Shown piece after piece: positions 26,643 to 39,200 of a DNA stretch of 64,000 bases. Location: NCBI GenBank assembly GCA_027972325.1, contig JAPMOS010000038.1, positions 140,001-204,000 of the forward strand, read 5' to 3'. This DNA comes from Paratrimastix pyriformis (Eukaryota > Preaxostyla > Paratrimastigidae). Position numbers and translations under genes: made by a program. The first letter of the stretch is position 1. The number at the start of each line of letters is the position of its first letter. Under the pieces are notes generated by a model, which saw only the letters and a list, made by a program, of their open reading frames with translations, ran no database searches and was not told the DNA's origin.

Positions 26643-27112
26643 CTGGGTTTTCCCTCAGAAGAGAAGGGATCTCTTTGAGAGAAAAACCCCAGAAGGACGG
26701 GATTGTGGGGTTGACCGGGGTATTGTCCACTATCAATCGAGGGATTGATCTTTCCCAGCGACCGACCGCTCCGTCCCCGAGACGCCCAGGCCACAAGCTC
26801 GGCCGCAAAGGCTCGAGCACAGGCCCAGAGCCAGGCCCATGAAAGGAGCCCCGCTCATCGAGATCGATGGCCATGCTACGCATCCCGACGCCCCGTAGCC
26901 TGCTCTCGAAGAGGAGACCCTGGAGCATGGCAAGAAAGCTGAACAGGCAGCCTTATAGTGTAGTCACACATCATTCTCCTATTCCGGCAATCGTTTATAT
27001 TTCCCGGGGCCAAAAAGATGCTCCTACCCGTGGACTTCGTCAGTCTTACACCAATGATCATCCCCTCATCGACTTTGGTGGCACAGGAGAGCCGAAATAG
27101 AAATCCTTAAAA

Positions 27113-29772
27113 TCAAGTCGTGAACTTTTCAAGAAGAGCTCCGTTCGCGTTTGGTCCCAGCCCCAGAGGCACCATCCGCACGGGGATGCACCTGGCCTGC
27201 CAAACCGGGGATGGGAATGGCGGTGGCCGGGCGGCCGGGCACGGGGATTGGCACACCACCACGAGGCTGCTCCTCGTGGCTGTCCCCCTCATGTCCACCC
27301 CTCCCGCCCCGTCCGCCACGGCCACCCCGACCCCACGGCCACCCCGCCCCCCGCGTCCGCCACGTCCGCCACGTCCGCCCCGGCCACCACGGCCACCCCG
27401 GTGCCCATCGTGCCGCGCATCGGACTCGGCACCCTCGGGAGCCTGGGGCGGCTTGGGCAGCGCGTCGACGATGGTCTCGCCGGCGTCGGTGCGTTTCTTG
27501 CGCTGATCCTGGATCAGGACCGGCAGCCACTCGGGCAGGAAGGGCGGGGGCGGGGGCAGGGGGGCCGCCGGGGCGGGGGCTGCTGCGGGGGCAGTGGAGT
27601 CGCTGGTGCTGGTGCTGGCGCTGGGAGCCGGGGCAGGGACGGGGACGGGGGCAGGGGCAGGGGCAGGGGCAGGGGCAGGGGCGGGAGCCGCCAGGCTGAT
27701 GATGGGCGAGACGGGGTACTCGGTGAGCACCAGTTCGTGGTGGGGCGCGCCGAAGGTCAGGCGGTAGAGCCGGCCCTCACTGATGACGAAAGATGCCGAG
27801 TGGAACCAGACGGGTCGGAGGGATGTGAGGTGAGAAGGAGTGAGGTGAGAAAGGAGTGAGGTGGGAGTGAGCGAAGGGAGCGAGGCGAGAAGGATGTGGG
27901 AGGGAGAGGGATGGAGGGAGGCATTGAATGGGGGGACGGACACCACGTGGCTGTAGAGCCAGGAGAAGACCCGATGGGCGAATCGGAAGCAGAACGAGGG
28001 AAGCTGCCGGGCGGGGCGGGGGCGCAAGGGCGGAGAAGAAAGAGTTGGGTGGGCGGATCGAAAGGGCAACACGAAAGAACACGAACAAGAACATGAAGAA
28101 CAAAAAAAGGATATTCGTCCCAAAAAAAAAAAAATGTCCTTTTTTCCCCATCCAATTTCCTCCTTTTCTTTTCTGAGTGCATTTGATCAAACATGAGGTC
28201 CCACCCGTGTCAAAAAAAAAACAAAACAAAAAAAAAACGCCAAACAACGACAGGTGCGCACAGGCGGCATGGGTGGTGTGCGCAAGCATCGGGATTGGGC
28301 CGAAGCGGCAGCGCGAACCCAGAAGCGGCCCCGCTCGGGCAGGTCAGCCGTGGGGATCTTCTCGAGGCTGCGCACGATCCCCTCCGCGCTCCGGGTGGCC
28401 AGGTCGATGTGGGGCACCCCGGCCAGGGCCGACTGGACCCAGAACTTGAGGTACTTGAACCTGAACATCCGCAGGGAGAGTGAAGTGGGCTGGTGAGTGT
28501 GTGTGTCGCCACAAGGGGGGGAGAGCAGCAGCAGTATCAACACCAACATCACCACCAACATCACCACCAGCATCACCACCAACATCATCACCAACATCAC
28601 CACCCACATCGTCACCCACATCGTCACCCACATCGTCACCCACATCGTCACCAACATCGTCACCAACATCATCACCACGCCAAGCACCCTCCTCATCATC
28701 ATCATCATCATCGGCATCGTCACCACCATCACCGCCATCACCGTCATCACCAACAGCATCATCAACACCAACATCACGGACCGAGCCAGGTTGTTCTGCT
28801 CCTTGGGGGTAATCGCCTCTTTGGATGTCTTCAGCTCCACGTAGTCCTCCAGCTTGGGGACATAGCCCGCCGGGTCGACCCCCTCGGGGACTTGAAACCC
28901 GTCGATCTCGCTCGCCATGAGGATGCTGAAGGGGATGAGCGTCGGTTGTTGTTGGGGCCGAACAAAGAGAGTGGTTGGTGAGGCAGGAGGTGAGGTGCGT
29001 GTGGGGAGCAAAGGGACTGATCAATCGGACAGGGAAGGATCTCAAATGACGCCACAGCTGAGTGTGTGGGTGCACTGCTTCGCGTCTGTGTGGCGCACGG
29101 ACCGGATCCCGCCCAGGTCGCTCTGAACCACTGAGCAGAACGAGTTCTTGGGCTTCATGGACCCCGCAGGAGACGGGGTCGCCGGACCCACGGGTTGAGC
29201 TTGCTGGCAGCTTGCACACAGGGGTGCTTCAGGCTCGGTGCAAAGCTTCTCGAAATAACGACCCATGTAACTGCCCTTGCGCTGCTCGACCGTCATCTCC
29301 TCCGGGTGCAGAACAATGTTCAGAAACACCGTCCCGGCAATGCGGGAGACATGCATCTCCCATGAATCGCGGGTGTAGGGTGCCATCAGAATCTTGGAAA
29401 TATTGTGGCGATACGAGACCAAGTGGAACCTCGAGAAATCTACCTCGCCGCGCATGGGGGCCAGGAAGGTCGAAAGTTCCGAAGCAGGATCACCCTCGGT
29501 GAATGCTGAAGGGCGGGACCCAGTGGAGGAAACGAGCTCCGTGATTTCCATGCCGCGGGGCATCAGAACAAACCTTCAGTGAAGCCAGTGGCGAGGTCAG
29601 TGCCCACTGGAGGCAAAGAAATCTTGTGGCAACCACACTTTTTCGTGCAGCACGCAGCAAAGTTGTCCTTCTGAGACAAAAACGTCCCCAGTTCGATCGG
29701 GGCCTTGTAATCGATCTGGGACTCGGGACCACGACGGCGAGAATCTTCGACGGGAAACGTGAAAGTGGCCAT
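27113..29772 (-). CDS. DXO: DXO/Rai1-family decapping exoribonuclease
   Basis: Exons 29574-29772, 29103-29505, 28782-28925, 28319-28460, 27942-28003 and 27113-27779 give 538 aa. Family motifs are in order: FPVED near the start, SWEMHVSRIAGTVFLN, MGRYFEKLC (catalytic Glu), SFCSVVQSDLGGIR, SEIDGF (the metal-binding ExD), YVELKTS (the E-L-K motif) and FKYLKFWVQSALAGVP. All metal ligands are present. This family removes non-canonical or incomplete 5' caps and then degrades the RNA 5'-3', acting in nuclear or cytosolic mRNA quality control. The last exon adds an Ala/Pro repeat and an RGG-type tail (GGRGGRGGRGG) absent from the usual 350-400-aa family members, likely an added RNA-binding segment. 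Intron 2 carries repeat R3. Confidence 0.88.
29007..29062 (-). repeat. Dispersed intron repeat R3, copy 1
   Basis: In gene sense it runs from AGCTGTGGCGTCATTTGAGA to GATCAGTCCCTTTGCTCC. It lies in DXO intron 28926-29102. Copies at 37818-37882, 33708-33784 and 32816-32892 are in three importin introns, all in the same orientation relative to transcription. Confidence 0.85.
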
Positions 29773-30139
29773 TGCCAACGGAGCAGCCACTCGTTGGGAG
29801 TCTGGCAGGCAGTGGAGCAAAAGGTCATGTTCATGAGGGGGGTCACGGCGTTTCCATGAGGGGAATCTTGTTTACGAATTCGACGTAAATGTGTTCTCTG
29901 CAACATCAAAGCAAGCCTCTAGCTTTTCACCTTTTCGCATCTCGATTTCACTTTTCTCGGAGCCTTCCAATGAATTGATTCGCGGGCTGACGAAGCCACA
30001 AAGTTTGGTTCGATACGACATCTTTGGAGCTGTTCAGCTCTGGTTGGCCGCGCAAACCACCCACTGCCATTCACAGTGGGCTGATCCCATCAGTTGGCGC
30101 CCCGTTTTGCCAGAGACGCACACACACACACGCGAAATA
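29773..30139. other. Short spacer between importin and DXO genes
   Basis: About 365 bases between the importin stop (30140-30142, minus strand) and the DXO start codon (29772). Both genes are transcribed leftwards, so this must hold the importin 3' end and the DXO promoter. I see no clear TATA box, repeat or additional gene. Confidence 0.6.
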
Positions 30140-33100
30140 TTACTGGCTATTGGTCAGCAGATTCAGGGCTCGCAGCTGCCTGGCGCCGAGGGACGGCAGG
30201 AAGTCCTGGATGCGGTCCTGGAACCGGCCCATGAACCCCCGAACCCAGTCTCGCTCGACCTCGGAGGGATCCACCACCCGGCAGCCCAGGGTCTGGCCCA
30301 GGGCGGCTAGAACCCGGGCGCACCAGGCGATCGAGTCCGCGCCGTCCGCGTCCGCCTCGCCGTCCTCAAGCAGATCGCCCAGCCCGCTCAAGGCGCTATC
30401 TCCGTCACCGTCGTCGTCACCACCATCGTCATCGTCATCATCGGCATCTTCACCCTTCTTGGCTCGCTTCGTCTTCTTCGTCTTCTTCTTCTCCCCGTCG
30501 TCATCGTCGTCATCATCATCGTCATCATCGCTCACTTGGACCCCGCCCTCCTCCTCATCCTCATCATCCGCCTCGCCACCCCGCTTTTTGGCACGGCCCG
30601 TCGCCGTCCCCTCGTCATTTCCACCGGCCGCTGCCGCTCCGCGGCGTTCACCACGCTGCTGGCCATCTTCCCCGGGCAGCGCCACCCGCTCGAGCAGCAG
30701 AGACACCACCTTCTGCAGGCTAAACTCAGCCACGAGCGCCGGGGGAATAGCCACAAGTCCGCCATGGACCCGACCCGCCAGCGCGGCCAGGCCGCCCGCG
30801 GCAAGGGCGTGCAGAGTACGTTGACAGGCGCGTGCCGTGACCAAGGCCTCGTCCCCCAGGCAATCGTCGAGATCCGCCGGGCAGTCGGCGGCTGGCGGGC
30901 GACATGGAGAAAAATGGGAACGGAAACGAACGAGGACGAATGAACGGGGCGGCGTCCGGATGTGGAGGAAAAAGAGAGGAAAAGACGGGGTCTATCGGAT
31001 GTATGTGTCGGATGAATGCGGCGGGTGTGTCGGATGTACCGAGGCATGTGTCGGATATTTGTGTCTTCGGATGTGTGAATGTGAATGTGTCGGATTGGAT
31101 GAATGTGTCGGACGCGTGCGGGGATCCCGGCCTCCCAAACACCATCACCAGACCGTCAATCTCGTCCTCCTCATCGTCCGCGTCCCCGCCTTCACCACCG
31201 GCCCAGAGCTCCGCCTCGTTGACCAAGAGCCCAAGGGCATCCCGCATGGTGTCCACATCCAAGGGATAGTCGATGGCGTGCTGGGGGGTGGCTCCCCAGC
31301 ACCAGCTGAGAGCGCAGCAGCCCAGAGCGGATAGGAGCAGGCGGCGGGGGGCCTTCGGGAGGGTCTGGTGGCGCGCCAGGGACCGGGCGAGGTCAGCCAG
31401 GACGGCAGACAGCTGGGTGTGGAGCGGGCTGCCCGGCTGGGCGGCCTGGGGATGAGTGAAGGGAGAAATGACGATGTGGGTAGTAGCGATGATGATGTGG
31501 GTAGTAGCGATGATGATGGGGGTAGTAGCGATGATGATGGGGGTAGTAGCGATGATGATGGGGGTAGTAGCGATGATGATGGGGGTAGTAGCGATGATGA
31601 TGTGGGTAGTGGCGATGATGATGTGGGTAGTAGCGATGATGATGGGGGTAGTAGCGATGATGATGTGGGTAGTAGCGATGATGATGGGGGTAGTAGCGAT
31701 GATGATGTGGGTAGTGGCGATGATGATGGGGGTAGTAGCGATGATGATGTGGGTAGTAGCGATGATGATGGGGGTAGTAGCGATGATGATGGGGGTAGTA
31801 GCGATGATGATGGGGGTAGTAGCGATGATGATGGGGGTAGTAGCGATGATGATGGGGGTAGTAGCGATGATGATGGGGGTAGTAGCGATGATGATGTGGG
31901 TAGTAGCGATGATGATGGGGGTAGTAGCGATGATGATGGGGGTAGTAGCGATGATGATGGGGGTAGTAGCGATGATGATGGGGGTAGTAGCGATGATGAT
32001 GGGGGTAGTAGCGATGATGATGGGGGTAGTAGCGATGATGATGTGGGTAGTAGCGATGATGATGGGGGTAGTAGCGATGATGATGGGGGTAGTAGCGATG
32101 ATGATGGGGGTAGTAGCGATGATGATGGGGGTAGTAGCGATGATGATGGGGGTAGTAGCGATGATGATGTGGGTAGTAGCGATGATGATGTGGGTAGTAG
32201 CGATGATGATGTGGGTAGTAGCGATGATGATGGGGGTAGTAGCGATGATGATGGGGGTAGTAGCGATGATGATGGGGGTAGTAGCGATGATGATGGGGGT
32301 AGCGGTGATGGCGATGGTGGCGGTTGAGTGATCATGATGATGGTGATTGGGTGGGAATTGGTGATTGGTGAGGATGATGATGCGAGGCAATGAAGGTCAT
32401 GATGATTGGGCGATGCCGACACAGGTGATGCAGACCTCGACGGTGGCGGCCGGGAGCCGGCGCCGGATGACGAGGGCCCTCAGGAATGGGGCCGTCAGCA
32501 GATGGGCGCAGCTGGCTGCATCGACGGTCTCCGTCTCCTCCGCCAGCTGGGCGAGCGCCCGCTGGACCAACTCGCGCCACCGGTGGACAAGCGGCTCGGA
32601 GGCTGTGCGCGCAGACAAAATGGGTGGTGACCGGGTGACCGGGTGACCGGATGACCGGATGACCGGATGACCGGATGACCGGATGACCGGATGACCGGAT
32701 GACCGGATGACCGGATGACCGGATGACCGGATGACCGGATGACCGGATGACCGGATGACCGGATGACCCGGATGACCTGATGACTGAATGATGGTGATGA
32801 TGATTGGATGATGAAAAGGGACTGGATCAACAACTACCGGACAGGAAAACGGTCACTCAAATGACGCACAGCTCGCGAACTTGTGCGGCGTGTGTTGCAC
32901 GGACCGGCACATTGTTCATGCTGCAGAGCCCACGAGCGGGCAGCCAGGTTGCATACCAGCCCCAGGGAGTCGATCAGCCAGGTCTCCGAGGCGTGCACAA
33001 GGCTGTTCCAGATGAAGGAGTGGCAAGCCGGGGGCAGTGGCATCGGCTCCGGGCGGGCGGGGGCGGGGGCGGGGATGGCGGAGGGGCAGCGGATGGCCCG

Positions 33101-35633
33101 GGAGCTGACCATGGGCTGTGGTGGTACATCCGTGTGTGTGTTGTTGGGTAGAAGCAGAAGGAAGAAGGACGATGTTAAAAAAAGGAACACGTCGGGTGTG
33201 AACAGGTGGGTGTTGTTGTACAGAAGGAAGAAGGAAGAAGGACGATGTTGAAAGGGGACAAGTTGGCGGAAACAGGGGAGTTGAACAGGTGTGTGTGTGC
33301 ATGAGGGCCCTGGTGTTGAAAAAAGTGGACTTCGCACCAACGGGGGGCCTCGCACCCAGCCAGATGTGTGTGTGTGGGGTGGGTGATATCGACCATCAGC
33401 AGGCCGAGGATCTCTTCGTGGAACTCGATCAGGTCGGGTGTGATCATCCGGGGCACAAACCCCATGATGGTGTTCTCGATGGCCTCCACCACGGCCTGTG
33501 GTAAGTGGGCGCACGCGTGCGGGGTGGGGGGCAGGAGGGAGGAGGAGGAGGAGGGGGAGAGAGGACGATGATGATGAAAACCACCAAAACGCAGAGGCCA
33601 TAGACATCGCCGAATGGTCACGGCCCACATCTCCGAAATCGGCGCGGGTGGGGTGTTTGTGAGCGAGTGTGTGTGTGCGTGCGGGCGGGCGTGGGCGGGT
33701 GCGTATGGAGGAGCAAGCAAAGGGACGGAGCAATCGGACAGGAAGGGGAAGGGTCTCTCTAATGACAGCTGAGCGAACTTGTGGGGGGTGCCAAACAAAG
33801 TCGCAAAACAATGTGGCAGGGGTGTGTGTGTGTGGTGGCAGTTGTGTGTGCGCGTGTGTGGTCATGGCATGTGCTGATGTGCGAAACAGCTCGACGGAAT
33901 TCCGTCATTCCTCCTCCTCCTCCCCGCCTCCGACAAACCCTGCTCTGTGCTGCCGTCCCGGCCTCGTTTGCGACAGGCGCCCCGGCCCGATCGAGGCAGG
34001 TGCGGTACAGGGTCACCAGCAGCCCGTTCAGCACGTGGCATGCCGACATCTGCATCATGGCCACCTGGTCATCATCACCCCCCACGACCGAGTCCTCCAA
34101 GTTGGCATTCTCGTTGGGGTGCGGATTAGTGGCTGTCACCCCGGCCTCATCCGCGTTGTTGTTGCCGGCGTCGTTGTCATCCTCACCGGGGAGATCCACT
34201 CGGTTTTCGTTGTCCCGAATGGTGCGGTGGTGATGGCGGGTGGCCGACCGAATCTACCCCACCGCGCCCGTCAAATAATAATAATAATAATAAAAAAACA
34301 AGTCAGAGACGATGATGATTGGATGCTGACTGGATGATGATTGGATGATGATTGTGGCGGACCGGGTCTGCGGGGCTCTCAATCAGGCGGCACAAGGACT
34401 CGACTGTGCGCGGCCCGTAGCGCAGGATCGTCCGCCGGTCCAGTGCTTCCGCGAGGAAGCCCATAGAATCGAAGAGCTGAAAAAGAGAAGGGGATGAAAT
34501 TGGAACGACAAAAAAATATTAGCGGAGAGAGGTCTTGATCCTCCGACCTTTGAGTTATGAGCCCAACGCTCTTCCACTGAGCTACTCCGCTGTTAGAAAA
34601 AACCGTGCTGCTTTGTTGCCTGAAGCCTGTCTCATATACTTCCCGAATGTATCAATCCCTCGAGATGTTTGTGAGCTGCTGCTTTCCCCGAACGCCTGAT
34701 CAGCAGGCACACCCCACTGCACTGACACAGACATCATCACTATGCATCTGGAGGCCCATCTGGCAGAACGTGTCCAGCAGCGCCCCGGCATGCGGCAGGA
34801 TCCGCTGGGCCACCAGGAGCCCCTCCAGGCCGGGTTCACAGGGTTCGGTACTGGTCTGCATCTCCGGGGTGATCTCCACCGCCAATGCCTCATCCTCCGC
34901 GGCAGCCTTGGCCTCCGCCCCGGCGGCGATGAAGACTTGCAGCGAAACGCCCGCCCCGTGGCGAGCGAGGATCGCTGGGGAGGTCAGAAGACCTGGGGGG
35001 CAGGGGGGGGGAGGAGGGGGGGAGACGGTGATTGGTGAGGCGAGGCCAGGAGACACAGGGAGGGATCAGCATGGGTGTATGGAGGCGGTGTGAGGGGTCG
35101 GGGGGAGGGGAGCACCAACTGAACACAACCGCCCACCCCAGAATTCATCACCCTGATCATCATTATCACCCACCCGGCATCATCAGCCAGCATCATCACC
35201 CCGATCATCATCATCACCCCGATCATCATCATCACCCCGATCATCATCATCACCCACCCGATTAGCATCACCCAGCATCATCACCCAGCCAGCATCATCC
35301 ACCACCCAGCCAGCATCATCCACCACCCAGACGGCATGACATAACGGACTCATGTCCACAGGCCGGTCGCCCTCGGCAGGCACGAGCGTGTCCAGCAGAG
35401 CCGAGACCACGCCCCCCAGGTGCGCTGGGGTGGGTGTTCGAGTGTGGGGCAGATGAGTGGTCGTGGAACAGGTGCGCCCCCAGACAGGCGCCCAACATCA
35501 CTCGTCTCCCTCGTCCCCCCCCGGTCCCCAACGATCAGTACAGCTCCGCCCATGGCGAGGGTGCTGATGACGCCGGTGCCGACGGTGCCGACGGTGATGA
35601 TGGTGATGATGGTGATGGTGGTGGTGGTGGTGG

Positions 35634-35668
<35 letters not shown>

Positions 35669-36208
35669 GTGATGATGGCGATGGCGATGGCGATGGTGAT
35701 GATGCCGATGCCGATGCCGATGGTGATGCTTGGACGGACCTGGGGTCCACTGGATGGCCTGAAACATGGCCTTGTACAGCATCCCGGCCTGCAGGGGTAC
35801 CAGCCCCGTCCAGAGGGTGGTTGCGGCTATCCCCCCGGCACTAGCCACTGGCCGGAGCAGCGGCATGACCATATGCTCCATCAGCATGGTGACGGCGGTC
35901 GAGGTTGGGGTCGTGGGGGCGGCGGCGGCGGTGAAGAGGCCCGCAGGGCCGCCGCTGGGGTGGCGTGGGGCGAAGGGGTCCGGTGGGGCCATGTGGGACG
36001 GCAGGGCAGTCAGCAGGAAGAGAAGGGCCTACGAGGAGGAGGAGCGAGAGGAGGGATGATGATGCTGATGCTAAGAAACCAGAAAAACGGAGGAGCCACT
36101 GAGAGCCCGAGCGCGAAGATCGCGCGTGGGCGGGAACAGGATTGTAACGAACGCAAGACAAGCAGTGACATTGGCAGAGGGCGCCGACGACGATGATGAT
36201 GATGATGA

Positions 36209-36283
<75 letters not shown>

Positions 36284-39200
36284 CGAACGGCGACGACGGC
36301 GACGACGACGGCAAAGCAACTGTCATGCAGTAACAACCTGACCACATCGACCTGTTGTCACCACGGATGCCGGATACACGGATCACGCAGTAACAGACAC
36401 ACTCCCTCGTCCGGGCACAGCCAGGCACAACCCAGACACAGCCCAGGAACACAGCCCAGGCACAGCCCAGGCACAGCCCAGGCAGGCACAGCCCAGACAC
36501 AGCCCAGGCAGGCACAGCCACACCCGCAGCAGACCTCCACCTGGCGGCCCTCCTCCCGTCCCCGCGGGGTCTCCGGCGACGTCAGGGCGCGGAGTTGGGA
36601 TCCCAGATAGCCGAACACCAGCGCACATGCGGCTTTGTGGGCCAGGGTGTCGTCGAGGTAGCCCAGGACGGCCCGGCTGCATGATTGTGTGTGTGTGTCG
36701 TGTGCGTGCGTGCGTGCGCGTGCGTGCGTGCGTGCGTGTAGTGTGAAGCCACGTGAGGATGAGCAACATCTGTGCACAGCACGCAGCACACAGGGCATAC
36801 AAGTCATCACACAGGCCATAGACCATATGCATGATACACAGGGCAGACTGCACAGTACACAAACAGCACACAACACACACACACACGACACCACACGACA
36901 CACACGACACACACGACACCACACGACACCACACGACACCACACGACACCACACGACACCACACGACACCACACGACACCACACGACACCACACGACACC
37001 ACACGACACCACACGACACCACACGACACCACACGACACCACACGACACCACACGACACCACACGACACCACGACACCAAACGACACCACACGACACCAC
37101 ACGACACCACACGACACCACACGACACCACACGACACCACACGACACCACACGACACCACACGACACCACACGACACCACACGACACCACACGACACCAC
37201 ACGACACCACACGACACCACACGACACCACACGACACCACACGACACCACATGACACACAGACGACACACCACACCACACCACACCACATGACACATAGA
37301 CGACACACCACACTACACCACACCACACCACACCACACCACACACAGACGACACACCACACCACACCACACCACATGACACATAGACGACACACCACACT
37401 ACACCACACCACATGACACACAGACGACACACCACACCACCCACCGGCAGACCGAGGCGCCTGCAGCCGGGCCGTGAAGTCGTTCTCACCCTTGGCGTAC
37501 TCGACGGGGTTCTGGCACGACATACGACGACACAGACACACGACACACGCACGCGACACACACACGTCACACACACACGTCACACACAACGACACACTAC
37601 ATACACGACACTCCACACCACCCATCGGCAGACCGAGGCGCCTGCAGGTGGGCCGTGAAGTCATTCTCACCCTTGGCGTACTCGACGGGGTTTTGGCAGG
37701 CCAGGGTCAGGTCATCGGAGGGCACCTGGGCCAGAGCCACCAAGCGGGGCAGGAGATCCCGCAGCCGGGGCAGAACCTGCGTCTCGAAGAGGCCCGGCGG
37801 CTGGTGGTTTGGGTGGGTGTGGAGCAAAGGGACTGATCAATCGGACAGGAAGGATCTCAAATGACGCCACAGCTTGAGCGAACTTGGGGGGGCCGGTAGG
37901 CGAACAAGAAATCACAAAGTTCTGACTGATGACTCACGTCATAATCAGTGAGAGAGGAGGCAGACCCGCCACCACAAGGGGCATGGAGACAGGGGCTGAC
38001 AGACAGGCAGTTCATCATCATCAATCATCCCCGCCTCCCATTCCCAATCCCCCCTTGTAAACCATCCAGCCACCTCCCATTCCCAATCCCCCCCTTGTAA
38101 ACGATCCGGGGGGATAGCCACCCCGACGGACCTGTCGTTGCGCCTTCTTCTTCTTGGGGGCCGGCCGAACCCGACCTCCGCGCCGCCTGCGCCCCGTCTC
38201 CTGGTCGTCATCATCATCATCCCCCTCGCCGCCCGCGCCCCGGCGTCTGCCCTCAGGCTTGGGGATGGGAGCCAGGGCCCCCAGAATGTCCAGGGCCCCC
38301 GCCAGGTGGTGCTGCGGCACGTAGCCGACCGACTGGAAAGGGACGTGCACGTCATGATGTGTGAGTGTGCATCAAGTGACAGGGCCCCCGCCAGGTGGTG
38401 TACGTAGCCGATCGACTGGAAAGGGGACGTGTGTCATGTGTTGTTGAGTGTGTCATGCGTTGGAAGGAAAAAGGACGATATTGAGAGGTGCAAGATGGCG
38501 GGAACAGTGTGACGTGTCTGTGTGTGCCATGCGAATGACAGGACAGTGTACGGCGGCTCAATGCCATATGTGCGCCAATCCAGTGTGTCATGGACAGTGT
38601 GTGCGTCAATCCAGTGCGCGTCATGCGAGTGCCAAGACAGGGTGTGCCATACGTGGGGACATGTGGGGACATGGGGCTGTGTCTCACCAACCTGGGCCTG
38701 GATGACGTCCAGACAGTATCGCACCAGCTGCGGGGCCGCGTCGCCCACGAAGTGGCGCATCTCTGCGGGTCCATCGGGGCGGCAGCGGCGATACAGGCGC
38801 GCCAGCCACTTCTTGGCCTTCCACCTGAAGAGGGCGATCATGGCGGTTAAGTGGGTTTGATTTGGTGAGGTAACGGCGCGTCAGCCATTTCTTGGCCGTG
38901 ATGATTGAGTCTGCTTGGTGAAGTGATGGTCCCAAGAGGAGCGCCATACAGAGGGGGAATGATGATGATGCTTGGATGGATGCCGATGATGATGCCGATG
39001 ATGATGACGATGGGGCGATGACGATGATGATTCAGGAGGTGAGGATTGGGGTGTGATGATGAAAGTCGGATGGAGGGTTCTGATGAGACGAGTGTCCAGA
39101 GTGGGGATAGTGTAACACCCGGCTCGCAGACCAGGGGCACATTTGACCCACGAGCTCCTCGTACTGCTGCTCCAACCGGGGGGGGAGCGACCCCGCCGAC

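Noticed and set aside
31368-32331. Long open frames of SSDDDGG or VVAMMMG units
   Set aside because: They are translations of a 21-bp tandem repeat inside an importin intron. The exons on both sides join in phase without it.
36880-37256. Possible CRISPR-like regular array
   Set aside because: Ten-base units with no spacers, in a eukaryotic intron. It is a minisatellite.
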